A stretch of 35,394 bases of DNA from Deltaproteobacteria bacterium (lineage in GTDB: Bacteria; Myxococcota_A; Polyangia; Polyangiales; JADJMO01). Under the pieces are notes generated by a model. The model saw only the letters and a program-made list of their open reading frames with translations, was not told where the DNA came from and ran no database searches. Positions 8,205 through 16,012 of the stretch are shown one piece after another. Each line of letters begins with the position of its first letter. The first letter of the stretch is position 1. Made by a program: the position numbers and the translations under genes. Where the stretch lies: assembly GCA_022843175.1 (NCBI GenBank), contig JALHOE010000082.1, positions 1-35,394 on the forward strand. The letters are read 5' to 3'.

Positions 8205-8590
8205 GGCGCGCGGAGCCAGGCGAGCGCAGCGGCCTCGTCCTCAAAGACCTCGACCGCGGCCGCGACCTTGCTGGTGAGCCGGCGGACGTGGAGCTTGCCC
8301 GCCGCGCTGCGCACGAGGAACGCGACCTTCGCGAACGGGCGAAACATGCGCGCGTTGAGGTTGAGCACGACCGTCTCGAACTCCGGATCGTTGCGCGGCG
8401 GCGCGAGGCGCACGTCGAACACGGCGCCCCCGCGCGGCGGCAGCTCGCGCACGACGTCGGCCACGAGCTCGTGCGCGCGCACGCAGGCGCCGGTGTCGGA
8501 GAAGCCGTTCGCCGTGCGCGCGATGCGGCAGATGCCGTCGAGTTCGAGATCGATGCGGAAGGCGGGATCGTCGAGCAGACAGCGAATCAT
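8198..8590 (-). CDS. Small SpoIIAA/STAS-like protein, function unknown
   Basis: The protein has 130 residues and no signal peptide or membrane segment. The beta-alpha alternation, the central GGAVFDVR strand, the late FAKVAFLVRSAAGKL strand, and the ending VFEDEAAALAWLRA resemble SpoIIAA/STAS-like domains, whose last helix often reads 'F.dE.eAlaWL'. No clear phosphorylatable serine motif can be assigned by eye. It converges with the M81 gene and is followed upstream (76 bp) by the EEP lipoprotein gene on the same strand. A regulatory or lipid-binding role would be guesswork; an unrelated small alpha/beta fold remains possible. Confidence 0.65.
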   Translation of the reverse strand: MIRCLLDDPAFRIDLELDGICRIARTANGFSDTGACVRAHELVADVVRELPPRGGAVFDVRLAPPRNDPEFETVVLNLNARMFRPFAKVAFLVRSAAGKLHVRRLTSKVAAAVEVFEDEAAALAWLRAPG

Positions 8591-8666
8591 CGGCAGCTCT
8601 CGATAGAGCGGGGGCGCCGCCTCGGAAAGGGGCGATCGCCTCGAAGCTCGGCGCCAACGAGCGCGG

Positions 8667-9782
8667 TCATTCGAGCGCGAAGTCGCGCACGACCGCCATG
8701 TGCTGCATGTTCAACGCCGCCGAGTCGGTGGCCAGCGCTGGCGCGAGATCGGCGATGGGCGTGTAGACGCGGGTGTCCACGACGAGCCCGCTCGCAAACT
8801 CGCTTCCGCCGATGCGCACCGGGATCATCCGGGCGAAGAGGGAGGGACCGGGCAGCACCCAGTCGTAGGGTCGGTTGCGTGGCGCGTTGGTCTTGTTGTT
8901 GGCGGCCTGATCGACGGCGTAGGGCGCGGCGGTGACCACCACCGCCGAGAGCGTCGAGAGCGCCAGCTCGGTCTCGATGGAGGCGTTGAGATCGCCGCCG
9001 ACCACGAGGAAGGCCGCCGCGGGGATCTTGGCCTTGATGGTGTCGACGAGGAGCTTGGCCTCGGTGTCGCGCGCCGTCGCGCTCGTGGTGCGGAGGTGCA
9101 CGCTCACCGCGTAGAGATCGGTCGGTCCGGGCACGTCGATGCGAGCCCAGACGAAGTCGCGATCGAAGACGTCGGGATCGTCCCACTCGCCGGATTCGAC
9201 GATCGGATAGCGGCTGATGATCCCGTTGGGGATCGTCCCGAGCTCGGTCTCGATCGCGTAGGAGAAGCCGGTGCCGAAGGCAGTGTCGACGAGCGCGCGC
9301 GGGCCCGCGGGGTATTTGAACTCTTGGATGAGCACGATGTCGGGCTGGAGGCCCTGCATGATGCGGATGCCCGGGCCGTCGTAGGTGAGCGAGGGGCCGC
9401 TCGAGAGGTTTCCGGCCAGGATGCGGACGCGGGTCGCGGTGCAGCCGGCGTCGGTGCCGGGGGGGCAGACAGGGGGGAAGGAGGACGGCGGGAAGGCGGT
9501 GTCTGCGGTTGCGTCTGCGTCTGCGTCTGCGTCTGCGGTTGCGTCTGCGTCTGCGGTTGCGTCCGCGTCTGCGGTTGCGTCTGCGTCCGCGGTTGCGTCT
9601 GCGTCTGCGTCCGCGGTTGCGTCTGCGTCCGCGGTTGCGTCTGCGGTTGCGTCTGGGTCGGGTGCGGTGTCGATCGTCGTGCTGTCGACTGCGGAGTCGA
9701 GGGGCTCGGCGTCCGCGGTGGCGTCGGGGGAGCGGGAGCAGCCGAGTGCCAGGAGCAGCCAGGCGAGGCGACGGAAAACCAC
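8667..9782 (-). CDS. Endonuclease/exonuclease/phosphatase (EEP)-fold lipoprotein
   Basis: A GTG start at 9782 opens a signal peptide with Arg-Arg, LAWLLLAL and lipobox LGC at residues 13-15. A low-complexity ATADADA stalk (about residues 20-95), encoded by hexanucleotide repeats, leads to the catalytic domain. That domain contains the EEP signatures: GNLSSG, PDIVLIQEF (metal-binding Glu), YAVSVHL (His), GGDLNA (Asp/Asn), RPYDWVL (Asp) and a C-terminal QHMAVVRDF (general-base His). All the usual catalytic positions are present, so it should be an active Mg-dependent phosphodiesterase or nuclease acting outside the cytoplasm on nucleic acid, phospholipid or sugar phosphate; sequence alone does not decide which. 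The 371-residue total is the usual ~270-residue domain plus stalk. Confidence 0.85.
   Translation of the reverse strand: MVFRRLAWLLLALGCSRSPDATADAEPLDSAVDSTTIDTAPDPDATADATADADATADADADATADADATADADATADADATADADADADATADTAFPPSSFPPVCPPGTDAGCTATRVRILAGNLSSGPSLTYDGPGIRIMQGLQPDIVLIQEFKYPAGPRALVDTAFGTGFSYAIETELGTIPNGIISRYPIVESGEWDDPDVFDRDFVWARIDVPGPTDLYAVSVHLRTTSATARDTEAKLLVDTIKAKIPAAAFLVVGGDLNASIETELALSTLSAVVVTAAPYAVDQAANNKTNAPRNRPYDWVLPGPSLFARMIPVRIGGSEFASGLVVDTRVYTPIADLAPALATDSAALNMQHMAVVRDFALE
9501..9656. repeat. Hexanucleotide tandem array encoding the ATADAD stalk
   Basis: About 26 units of gcgtct, gcgtcc and gcggtt follow each other without interruption (+ strand). Read on the minus strand they give Asp-Ala and Thr-Ala dipeptides. 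The unit length is a multiple of three, so slippage would lengthen or shorten the lipoprotein stalk in frame. Confidence 0.85.
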
Positions 9783-9825
9783 GGGGAAGCCTAGTGCGCG
9801 GGGGGGGCGGAACCAAGCCGCGTGT

Positions 9826-10422
9826 TCATCGCGTCGGAAGGAAGTCCGAGTAGTAGTACTGCGCGCACACCGCGCAGATCCCGTGGGAAGTGCCCGGAGG
9901 GATGTGCTCGACGAAGGCGGGCACCCAGTCCCACGCTGCGGTGGCCGCGTCGTGGGCGTCCGGGCGGCGGACGCGGCGGCAGTTGCTGCATTGCACGACG
10001 ATCCTGCGATCGTCGCGGTATGCGTCCGCGAGCGCGGAGGCCGGGGCCTGTGGGTGGGCCTCCTGCCGGAGCAGCGAGTGGACGATCACCAGCGCGCCCG
10101 ACGAGCAGGGGTGCACGCGCATTCGGAAGACGCGATGGAGCTCGGGGCTCGAACACTCGTAGTCGTGCTCGAGCGGGGTTCGCGTCTGCCGCGCTCGCGC
10201 GAACAGCTCCGCGTAATACGGACGCAGCACCTCGGGCGTCACGGCGAGGACGTCCACGCCGACGTCGATGGCTTCGAGCGCCGCGACCCCGTTGCTCAGC
10301 CCGAACGCTCGCCAGGCCGGGTTCACGTAGGCGATGCGGAGCTCGGGCGTGACCGCGCACACCGTCGCCGGGAGCAGGTCGAGCGCGGCCGTCTCGAACG
10401 GCGCGATCAGGGCGGCGACCAT
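9826..10422 (-). CDS. Orphan PAS-domain protein with C-terminal Cys-pair module
   Basis: I place the start at the ATG at 10422 (198 residues); the upstream extension of this frame is Arg/Pro-rich and not PAS-like. Residues 10-110 form a PAS domain (DLLPATVCAVTPELRIAYVN and the following strands). The C-terminal part carries CSNCRRVRR and, about 45 residues later, GICAVCAQYY. This pair of CxxC motifs around a WDWV...H segment is often seen at the C-terminus of PAS-containing two-component proteins and may bind zinc or act in redox sensing. There is no kinase, receiver or HTH, so the protein must act on a partner. The gene is 43 bp upstream of the EEP lipoprotein gene's start on the same strand and may be co-transcribed with it. 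Confidence 0.75.
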   Translation of the reverse strand: MVAALIAPFETAALDLLPATVCAVTPELRIAYVNPAWRAFGLSNGVAALEAIDVGVDVLAVTPEVLRPYYAELFARARQTRTPLEHDYECSSPELHRVFRMRVHPCSSGALVIVHSLLRQEAHPQAPASALADAYRDDRRIVVQCSNCRRVRRPDAHDAATAAWDWVPAFVEHIPPGTSHGICAVCAQYYYSDFLPTR

Positions 10423-10580
10423 TCCAGGCTGTATACGGCCGCCGCCCGGCCGCCGGTAGGCGTTGGATGTGCGTGGCGGATCCAAGCGTCCTCCGCGGAC
10501 TCCCCCATGTGGCTGGGCGCAATATGACCCCTCGAATCGTCCAAGCCGCCGAGGGCCAACTCGGTATCCACTCTTCACGC

Positions 10581-10973
10581 TCACCGGGACGCGTCGCTCG
10601 ACGTGTCATCCCGGTTGGTGCACGTACCCGCCTCGCAGCTGAGCCCATCGTTGCAGGCGCCGCAGCTCCCTCCGCAGGTGTAGCTGCCGCACTTGGTGGA
10701 GCAGGTGTAGCTCGTGCCATCGATCTCGGCGACCTGGAGCGCGCCGTCGTCGTTGACGTCGATGCCGTAGTCCACGCGAAGGCCGCCGAACGGGCAGCGC
10801 GTCCCCGGCGCCTCGCTGCGGGTCTCGAGAGCGATGCCGTGCTCCTTCCTTGGCAGGCTCTCGATCGCCGCGAGCTCGACCGAAGGCTGGACTGTGCTCT
10901 CGCCCTCGGGCGGGAAAGCGCAACCCTGGATGCAGGCGACAACTGCGAGGGCGTGGAGTGTCAGTGCATTCAT
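10581..10973 (-). CDS. DUF7151-like small lipoprotein with Cys-rich tail
   Basis: The ATG at 10973 starts a 130-residue protein with signal peptide and lipobox IQGC at residues 15-18. The segment from GTRCPFGG through GIDVNDDGALQ to EIDGTSYTC matches the 'GxxCxxGGxxixxGxDxNxNGxLxxxEv...yxC' pattern of the DUF7151 family found in many myxobacterial surface proteins; the D-x-N-D-D-G loop resembles a calcium-binding loop. The tail repeats CGxYTCGGxCGxCxxGLxC-like disulfide spacing. A perfect TCACCCC-N2-GGGGTGA palindrome is centred 61.5 bp upstream of the start. The function is unknown, probably a small exposed envelope protein. Confidence 0.78.
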   Translation of the reverse strand: MNALTLHALAVVACIQGCAFPPEGESTVQPSVELAAIESLPRKEHGIALETRSEAPGTRCPFGGLRVDYGIDVNDDGALQVAEIDGTSYTCSTKCGSYTCGGSCGACNDGLSCEAGTCTNRDDTSSDASR

Positions 10974-11026
10974 ATTCGGTAGAACGGGCGCCCTGGGTCG
11001 CGCGGTTAGACCTCGCGAATCGGCCC

Positions 11027-11042
11027 TCACCCCGCGGGGTGA
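11027..11042 (-). promoter_or_regulatory. 7-2-7 palindrome TCACCCC-GC-GGGGTGA, site 1
   Basis: A perfect 16-bp inverted repeat centred 61.5 bp upstream of the DUF7151-like lipoprotein start (10973). Read toward that gene, 18 nt follow and then TAAC, in the position of a -10 box. It belongs to the set listed at 19720, 19755, 24681 and 24739. Confidence 0.7.
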
Positions 11043-11158
11043 CTCAGCCGAGCCGCTGTGCGGCCCGAGTGCTGTGGGAAGGCGTCGTGGACGCCCGGGC
11101 CGAAGGACGCCCGCGATTGCGTGACAACCGTCTTCTTCCGCGCGAAATCGCGGAGGGC

Positions 11159-13492
11159 TCAGGCGAGCGCGCGCTCCACCGCGCCAATCAGGCGCACGGA
11201 GTCGATCGGCTTGGCGAGGTAGTCGGTGCACCCGGCGGACAGCGCGCGCTCGGCGTCGCCCGCCATCGCCTGCGCCGTGACGGCGATGACCGGGATGCCG
11301 TGGGTGAGCACGTCGCGTTTGAGCTCGCGCGTGGCCGCGAGGCCATCCATGTCGGGGAGCATCACGTCCATGAGGATGACGTCCGGTCGCTCGTTTCGCG
11401 CGATGGCCACCGCGGAGAGCGCGTCGCGCGCTTCGAGCACGTCGTAGCCTCGGTGGGCGAGCATGGTGGAGATCAAGCGTAGGTTCTGGTCGTTGTCGTC
11501 GACGGCGAGAACCCGCCGGCGCCGCTGCTCGCCCGAGAGCGAGTTCACGTGGCGGAGGAACGACGAACGCGACAGGGTGCCCTTGGAGAGGACCAACACG
11601 CCGTGGCCCTGCAGGTCGCGCATCTCGGCGTTGGTCAGCTCGCGCGCTGTGAGCACGATCGTCGAACATCCCTTCCGCTTCTGGAGCTCGTCGAGGAGCG
11701 ACGCGCCGTCGCCGTCGGGCTGCGAGATCTCGAGCACGACCAGGCCGTAGCGGTTGGCGAGCGCGGCGCGCGCGCCGTGCAAGTTCGGGGCGATGTCGAC
11801 CTCGAAACCGTCGCTCTCGAGGAGGGCGCCGACGGTCGCTGCGTCCTCGGACGAATCGATGACCAGCGCGCGCCGCCGGAGCGCACGGCGACGCGCCGCC
11901 TGAACGTGCTCCACCATCGTCGCACGGTCGAACGGCTTGGCCGCGTAGGCCCGCGACGGCACGCCGAGGTCCTCGCTGCCGAGCGTCGACGTCACGACCA
12001 TCGACACGCCAAAGCGCTTTCGAGCGAACGCGAGCGCGTCGGTGACGGTGGTCTCCGGCAGCGTCGGGTCGATGACGATGGCCTCGACCGGTTGCGTCGC
12101 CGCGAGCTTGCGCGCGTCGGCGAGCGTGCAGGCGATCACCGCAGGGATGCCCGCCCCTTCCAGCATGTGCGCGGCGAGGCGGGCGGCGGCGTCGTCAGCG
12201 TCCACGATGAGCACCGTGGGCGGCTCGTGGTCGGTGCGAGCCGTCGGTCGGGCGCTGGTCGACCGCAGCGGACGAGTAATCCCGAACGTCGGCCGTACCT
12301 GCCGCTCGGCGCGCGGCAGGTTGAGCCAGAACCGCGAGCCCTTGCCCGTCTCGCTCTCGAAGCCGATCGTGCCGCCGTGCATCGCCGCGAGGCGCTTGCA
12401 GATCGCGAGGCCGAGGCCGGTGCCGCCGAACCGGCGGGTGACCGAGCCGTCGACCTGCGAGAAGTCCTTGAACAGCTTCTCCGCGTCCGCCGGAGCGATG
12501 CCGATCCCGGTGTCGGTGACGCTGATGGTCACGATGTCGCCGGTGGCCGTCGCCGAGAGGTGAACCGAGCCATGCGGGGTGAACTTCACCGCGTTCGACA
12601 ACAGGTTGATGAGGATCTGCCGGACGCGATCGGCGTCGCCCCGGATGCACAGCGGCTCCGAGGGCTCCGACAGCCGGAGCTCGATCGCGTTGGCGGCGGC
12701 CTGCGGGCGCACGAAGGTGAGCGCCTGCGACGTGAGCTCGGAGACGTCCAGGTTCTCGACCGCGAGCTCCATGCGTCCGGCCTCGATCTTCGAGAGGTCG
12801 AGGATGTCGTTGATCAGACCGAGCAGGTGGCGGCCAGCGCCGAGCACATCGGAGGCGCACGACAGCTGCCGCTCGTTCAGCGTGCCGTAGCAGCCGTCCA
12901 TCAGCACCTCGGTGAAGCCGAGCACGGCGTTGAGCGGCGTGCGCAGCTCGTGAGACATGTTGGCGAGGAACTCGCTCTTCTGCTGCGTCGCGCGGGTCAG
13001 GGCAGCGATGTTGGCCTCGAGCTCCGCGCCCTTGCGCCGCAGATCGTGCTCGAGGACTCGTTCGCGCGTCACGTCCCGGAAGACCGCGACGGCGGCGCGC
13101 GAGGCCTCGTCGTCCGAGAGCTTCGCGAGCTTGACCTGGATGATTTGGTTCTGCCCGTTGCCCCCGATCGCGACCTCCAGGCCCGACGAGGTGTTGCCCT
13201 CTCGGAGCGCCTGCACCAGCGGGTTGGTGTCGTCGGCGAGGGAGAGCCGCGAGGCGCGCTCGTCCTCCGTGGCGACGCCCACCAGCTCGCGTCCCACCGC
13301 GTTCAATCGCACGATGGTGCCCGCGTCGTCGGTGACCGCGAGCCCATCGGGCATCGCCTCGAACATCGCGCCGTGGTGCGCTGCGAGCCAGGACGCGCCG
13401 TCCTCGAAGCGCAGCGCGCGTCTGCGCTCGCGAAAGAGGGCGACGAGGGCGACGAGGGCGACTGCAGCACAGAGGATCGTGAAGGGCACCAT
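11159..13492 (-). CDS. Hybrid histidine kinase with PAS and three receiver domains
   Basis: The protein has 777 residues. An N-terminal hydrophobic segment (about 3-20) anchors it in the membrane, followed by a PAS domain (about 45-160). HisKA carries FLANMSHELRTPLN with phospho-acceptor His181. The HATPase domain has N-box LINLLSNAVKFT, G1 DTGIGI and G2 GGTGLGLAI. Three receivers follow: REC1 (about 425-540, Asp475, KPF), REC2 (about 540-655), where Glu588 replaces the acceptor Asp, and a canonical REC3 (about 660-775, Asp709, AVTAQA, AKP). REC2 is probably a constitutively 'on' or structural receiver. A ribosome site (GAGGGGG) lies at the end of the upstream receiver-kinase gene, only 10 bp away, so the two are co-transcribed and likely form one relay. 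Confidence 0.92.
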   Translation of the reverse strand: MVPFTILCAAVALVALVALFRERRRALRFEDGASWLAAHHGAMFEAMPDGLAVTDDAGTIVRLNAVGRELVGVATEDERASRLSLADDTNPLVQALREGNTSSGLEVAIGGNGQNQIIQVKLAKLSDDEASRAAVAVFRDVTRERVLEHDLRRKGAELEANIAALTRATQQKSEFLANMSHELRTPLNAVLGFTEVLMDGCYGTLNERQLSCASDVLGAGRHLLGLINDILDLSKIEAGRMELAVENLDVSELTSQALTFVRPQAAANAIELRLSEPSEPLCIRGDADRVRQILINLLSNAVKFTPHGSVHLSATATGDIVTISVTDTGIGIAPADAEKLFKDFSQVDGSVTRRFGGTGLGLAICKRLAAMHGGTIGFESETGKGSRFWLNLPRAERQVRPTFGITRPLRSTSARPTARTDHEPPTVLIVDADDAAARLAAHMLEGAGIPAVIACTLADARKLAATQPVEAIVIDPTLPETTVTDALAFARKRFGVSMVVTSTLGSEDLGVPSRAYAAKPFDRATMVEHVQAARRRALRRRALVIDSSEDAATVGALLESDGFEVDIAPNLHGARAALANRYGLVVLEISQPDGDGASLLDELQKRKGCSTIVLTARELTNAEMRDLQGHGVLVLSKGTLSRSSFLRHVNSLSGEQRRRRVLAVDDNDQNLRLISTMLAHRGYDVLEARDALSAVAIARNERPDVILMDVMLPDMDGLAATRELKRDVLTHGIPVIAVTAQAMAGDAERALSAGCTDYLAKPIDSVRLIGAVERALA

Positions 13493-13502
13493 GGTTTCCC
13501 CC

Positions 13503-14645
13503 TCAGTCGACGAACGCAGACGTGGCGCGTGCGGTGGGCTCCGGAATCGTGATGCGGAAGCGGGTCGGCCACGCCTCGTCGGAGTCGACCGCGATCCCCC
13601 CGCCGTGCGCCTCCGCGGCGAGGCGACAGAAGTAGAGCCCGAGCCCCTGGTGGCTCCCTCCTCGCTCGGTGGTCGCGTACTTCTCGAACAGCCGCGTGCG
13701 CTGTGCGGGCGCCATCGGAGCGCCGGTGTTCGACACGGTGATCGCGGTCGCGCGCCCGTCGCCGACCGCGGCGAGCTCGACGAGGCCGGGCGTGCCCGCG
13801 AACCGCGCCGCGTTCTCCACCAGGTTCTCGATCGCGCGCTCGAGGACCGAGCAATCGATCGTGGCGCGCAGGTCGGGATCGCCGGTGACCCGAATGGTCA
13901 CACCGCGAAGCTCGGCGTCGCGGGCGTGGCGGCGGGCGACGGCGTCGAGCAGCGCGCCCACGCGGGCGGGCTTGCGATCGAGGCGTAGCTGACTGTTCTC
14001 GACCCGGTCGACGTCGATCAGCGTGCCGATCATCAAGAGCAGTCGCGCCGTGCTCGACGTCGAGTCGTCAATCGCCTCGAGCATCATCGCGTCCTTGCTC
14101 TGCGCCGCGCGCGAACGCACCCATTGGAGGTTGCCCTGCAGCGCCGCGAGCGGGTTCTTGAGATCGTGGACGATCAGGCGCGAGAGGTCGGCGCGCGCCT
14201 GCTGCACGCGCTCGAGCTCTTCGGCGCGCTGACGCAGCGTCCGCTGGGCCTCGCGTAGGGCGATGAACGTGCGCACCCGGCAGCGAACCTCGTGGGGATC
14301 GAGCGGCTTGCTGAGGAAGTCGTCGGCGCCGGCCTCGAGGCCGCGCATGCGGTCCTCCCGCGCCGACAGCGCGGTCACGAGGACGATCGGCAGCCGCTCG
14401 CCGGCGGAGGTGCACCCCCGCATCTCCGCGAGGGCGCCGAAGCCGTCGAGCTCGGGCATCATCACGTCGAGGAGCACCAAGTCGAGCTCGTCGGTTGCGT
14501 GGAGCTCGCGGAAGAGCGCCACCGCCTGGCGGCCGTCGGTCGCTCGCCGTGTCTCGATGCCGATGGGTGCGAGGACCGCCTCCAGCAGCGCCAGGTTCCG
14601 CGGCTCGTCGTCGACGATGAGGACTCTGTTGGGTTTTTCGGACAT
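13503..14645 (-). CDS. Receiver-histidine kinase (REC-HisKA-HATPase)
   Basis: The protein has 380 residues and no membrane segment. Residues 5-125 form a receiver (IVDDEP acidic pocket, acceptor Asp60 in LLDVMMPELDG, Thr in VTALS, Lys in LSKPL). A coiled-coil linker (RTLRQRAEELERVQQ) leads to HisKA with LIVHDLKNPLAAL and His160. The HATPase domain has N-box ENLVENAARF, G1-like SNTGAPM and G2 HQGLGLYF. Asn-Thr-Gly in place of Asp-x-Gly in G1 is unusual and might lower ATP affinity. The protein can receive phosphate and then control its own kinase output. It is the first gene of an operon with the three-receiver kinase (10-bp gap), divergent from the single-receiver gene at 14811. Confidence 0.9.
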   Translation of the reverse strand: MSEKPNRVLIVDDEPRNLALLEAVLAPIGIETRRATDGRQAVALFRELHATDELDLVLLDVMMPELDGFGALAEMRGCTSAGERLPIVLVTALSAREDRMRGLEAGADDFLSKPLDPHEVRCRVRTFIALREAQRTLRQRAEELERVQQARADLSRLIVHDLKNPLAALQGNLQWVRSRAAQSKDAMMLEAIDDSTSSTARLLLMIGTLIDVDRVENSQLRLDRKPARVGALLDAVARRHARDAELRGVTIRVTGDPDLRATIDCSVLERAIENLVENAARFAGTPGLVELAAVGDGRATAITVSNTGAPMAPAQRTRLFEKYATTERGGSHQGLGLYFCRLAAEAHGGGIAVDSDEAWPTRFRITIPEPTARATSAFVD

Positions 14646-14810
14646 TTGATTCTACTCAGGGTTCACGGCCAGTCCGCGCAGTCTCATTAGGCCGGCGCTG
14701 AAATTGTGAAGCTCAGCCGATGATTACTGTCATGGAGCAGAGCGCTTGCTAGCGAAAATTGGGAACATGCCCCTTACGGAAGGCGCCCCCCCGACCGTAG
14801 GTATTGCGAC
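14646..14810. promoter_or_regulatory. Divergent promoter region between two signalling operons
   Basis: This 165-bp gap separates the leftward receiver-kinase operon from the rightward receiver genes. It is less GC-rich than its surroundings (for example aaattgtgaag and cgaaaattggg), as expected of a promoter region. I cannot assign clear -35/-10 pairs, and it lacks the TCACCCC palindrome found at the other signalling promoters here. Confidence 0.4.
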
Positions 14811-15200
14811 ATGACAACCACCGATCGCGTCCTTCTCGTCGACGACGAGCCGATCCTCCTCGGGCCGCTGCGCCGCCTGATCCAACGCGCGCATCCAGAA
14901 GCGCTGGTGGTCTACGCGTCCGACCCGGAGATGGCGGAGTGGCAGCTGCGCTCGACGCCGATCCTTCTCGTCGTCACCGACATGCGTATGAACTCCGACG
15001 ATCACGCCGGCCTCAAGGTAGTGGCCGCGGCGCGCGAGGCGGGGGTCGCGGTCGCCGTGCTCACCGGCGCCGGCGACGACGAAATCGCCGAGATGGCGCG
15101 CGGCGGCTTCCCCGTCGTCTCGAAGCGCGACTCGCTCAGCGTGACGCTCGCGAAGATCGTCAATGACGCGTTCGCCGCCGCGAACCGGCCTGCCGCCTGA
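14811..15200 (+). CDS. Single-domain response regulator
   Basis: At 129 residues this is a receiver alone: acidic pair in LLVDDEP, acceptor Asp57 in VVTDMRM, a Thr in VLTGAG and the conserved Lys in VVSKRD. Such stand-alone receivers carry phosphate between kinases, act as phosphate sinks, or bind targets such as motor proteins. It is 26 bp upstream of the NarL-type regulator gene and likely co-transcribed with it. The kinase partner is probably one of the two encoded divergently on the left. Confidence 0.88.
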   Translation: MTTTDRVLLVDDEPILLGPLRRLIQRAHPEALVVYASDPEMAEWQLRSTPILLVVTDMRMNSDDHAGLKVVAAAREAGVAVAVLTGAGDDEIAEMARGGFPVVSKRDSLSVTLAKIVNDAFAAANRPAA

Positions 15201-15226
15201 AGGCGGGGGTAGGTGAGGAGACGCCG

Positions 15227-15847
15227 GTGACCGACGACACCCACCCGGGATTTCTCGTGGTCGAGGACGACGACCTCGTCGCGCGCTGGCTCGTGCGTGC
15301 GTTCTCCAAGTTCAGACCGGTCCATCGCGCCGGCACGGTCGCCGACGGGCGTGCGCGACTCGCCGACCCGAACCTGAAGCTCGTCGCGCTGTGCACCGAT
15401 ATCAACCTCCCCGACGGACTCGGCCTCGACGTGCTCCGCACCGCGCGCGAGCTCCATCCACGCATCGCCACGCTGGTGCTCACCGCGAACACGCAGCCGA
15501 AGATCGTCAACAACTCGTTCCTCCTCGGCGCGTCGTTCCTCTCCAAGCCCACGACGGCGGAGTCGCTCGAGACCTTCGCGCGCCGCGCGCTCGCGTGCGA
15601 GGGCGTCGAGGACACCCGCGTGCTGCGGGTGCTCGAGATGGTCGCCGGGGAGTGGTCGTTGAGCGACCGCGAGGTCGAGCTGCTCGGTCTGGCGGTCGCC
15701 GACCGCCCGCGAGACCAGCTCGCCGACGCGCTCGGGGTCACCGAGAACACGACCAAGACTCAAGTGAAGAACCTCCTCCGCAAGAGCGGCACCAAGAACC
15801 TCGATCATCTGGTGCGCGTGGTTCTCCACCGGGCATTGCAGGGGTAG
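15227..15847 (+). CDS. NarL/FixJ-family response regulator (REC-LuxR HTH)
   Basis: A GTG start at 15227 is preceded by a good ribosome site (GGTGAGGAG). The 206-residue protein has an N-terminal receiver (EDDD acidic pocket, acceptor Asp58 in CTDINLPDG, Thr in VLTANT, Lys in LSKPT). A C-terminal LuxR-type helix-turn-helix follows (about residues 140-203: LSDREVELLGL, DQLADALGVTENTTKTQVKNLLRK). It is the only receiver protein in the window with a recognisable DNA-binding domain. NarL-family dimers often bind inverted 7-bp half-sites spaced by 2 bp, the geometry of the TCACCCC-N2-GGGGTGA sites in this region, so it is the prime candidate to bind them. That link is an inference. Confidence 0.9.
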   Translation: MTDDTHPGFLVVEDDDLVARWLVRAFSKFRPVHRAGTVADGRARLADPNLKLVALCTDINLPDGLGLDVLRTARELHPRIATLVLTANTQPKIVNNSFLLGASFLSKPTTAESLETFARRALACEGVEDTRVLRVLEMVAGEWSLSDREVELLGLAVADRPRDQLADALGVTENTTKTQVKNLLRKSGTKNLDHLVRVVLHRALQG

Positions 15848-15850
15848 ATT

Positions 15851-15969
15851 GCGTTAGACGCTCGCTGACGCGCGCGCCTGTCTTGGTAGCGCGCGCGTCA
15901 GCAAGCGCCCAACGCCAATGACGCGCGCGCCCGTCTTGGTAGGCGCGCGCGTCAGCGAGCGCCTGACGC
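15851..15969. repeat. Nested inverted/tandem repeat between convergent genes
   Basis: Outer arms of 28 nt (15851-15878 and 15942-15969) are inverted copies that match at 26 of 28 positions. Inside, a 53/54-bp unit occurs twice in tandem (15867-15919 and 15920-15973). Each unit is itself a hairpin: GACGCGCGCGCC, a loop containing GTCTTGGTA, then GCGCGCGCGTC. The element fills most of the gap between the narL-type gene and pilU, which point toward each other. It could be a strong two-way transcription stop, a REP/MITE-like extragenic element, or a source of structured RNA. It has no coding character. Confidence 0.8.
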
Positions 15970-16012
15970 CAATACTGTTGGCACCGCCGAGATCTGGCGC
16001 GGTCGTCGCGGC

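Noticed and set aside
10423-10580. N-terminal extension of the PAS protein to 10584
   Set aside because: The extra residues are Arg/Pro/Gly-rich, have no PAS or signal character and no ribosome site; the ATG at 10422 fits the domain start.
14733-14750. Possible sigma54 (-24/-12) promoter, TGG...TTGCT
   Set aside because: The GG-to-GC distance is 12 nt instead of the required 10, and the -24 box lacks the GCA core.
15867-15973. CRISPR-like tandem units
   Set aside because: Only two adjacent units with no unique spacer between them and no cas genes; better described as a duplicated hairpin.
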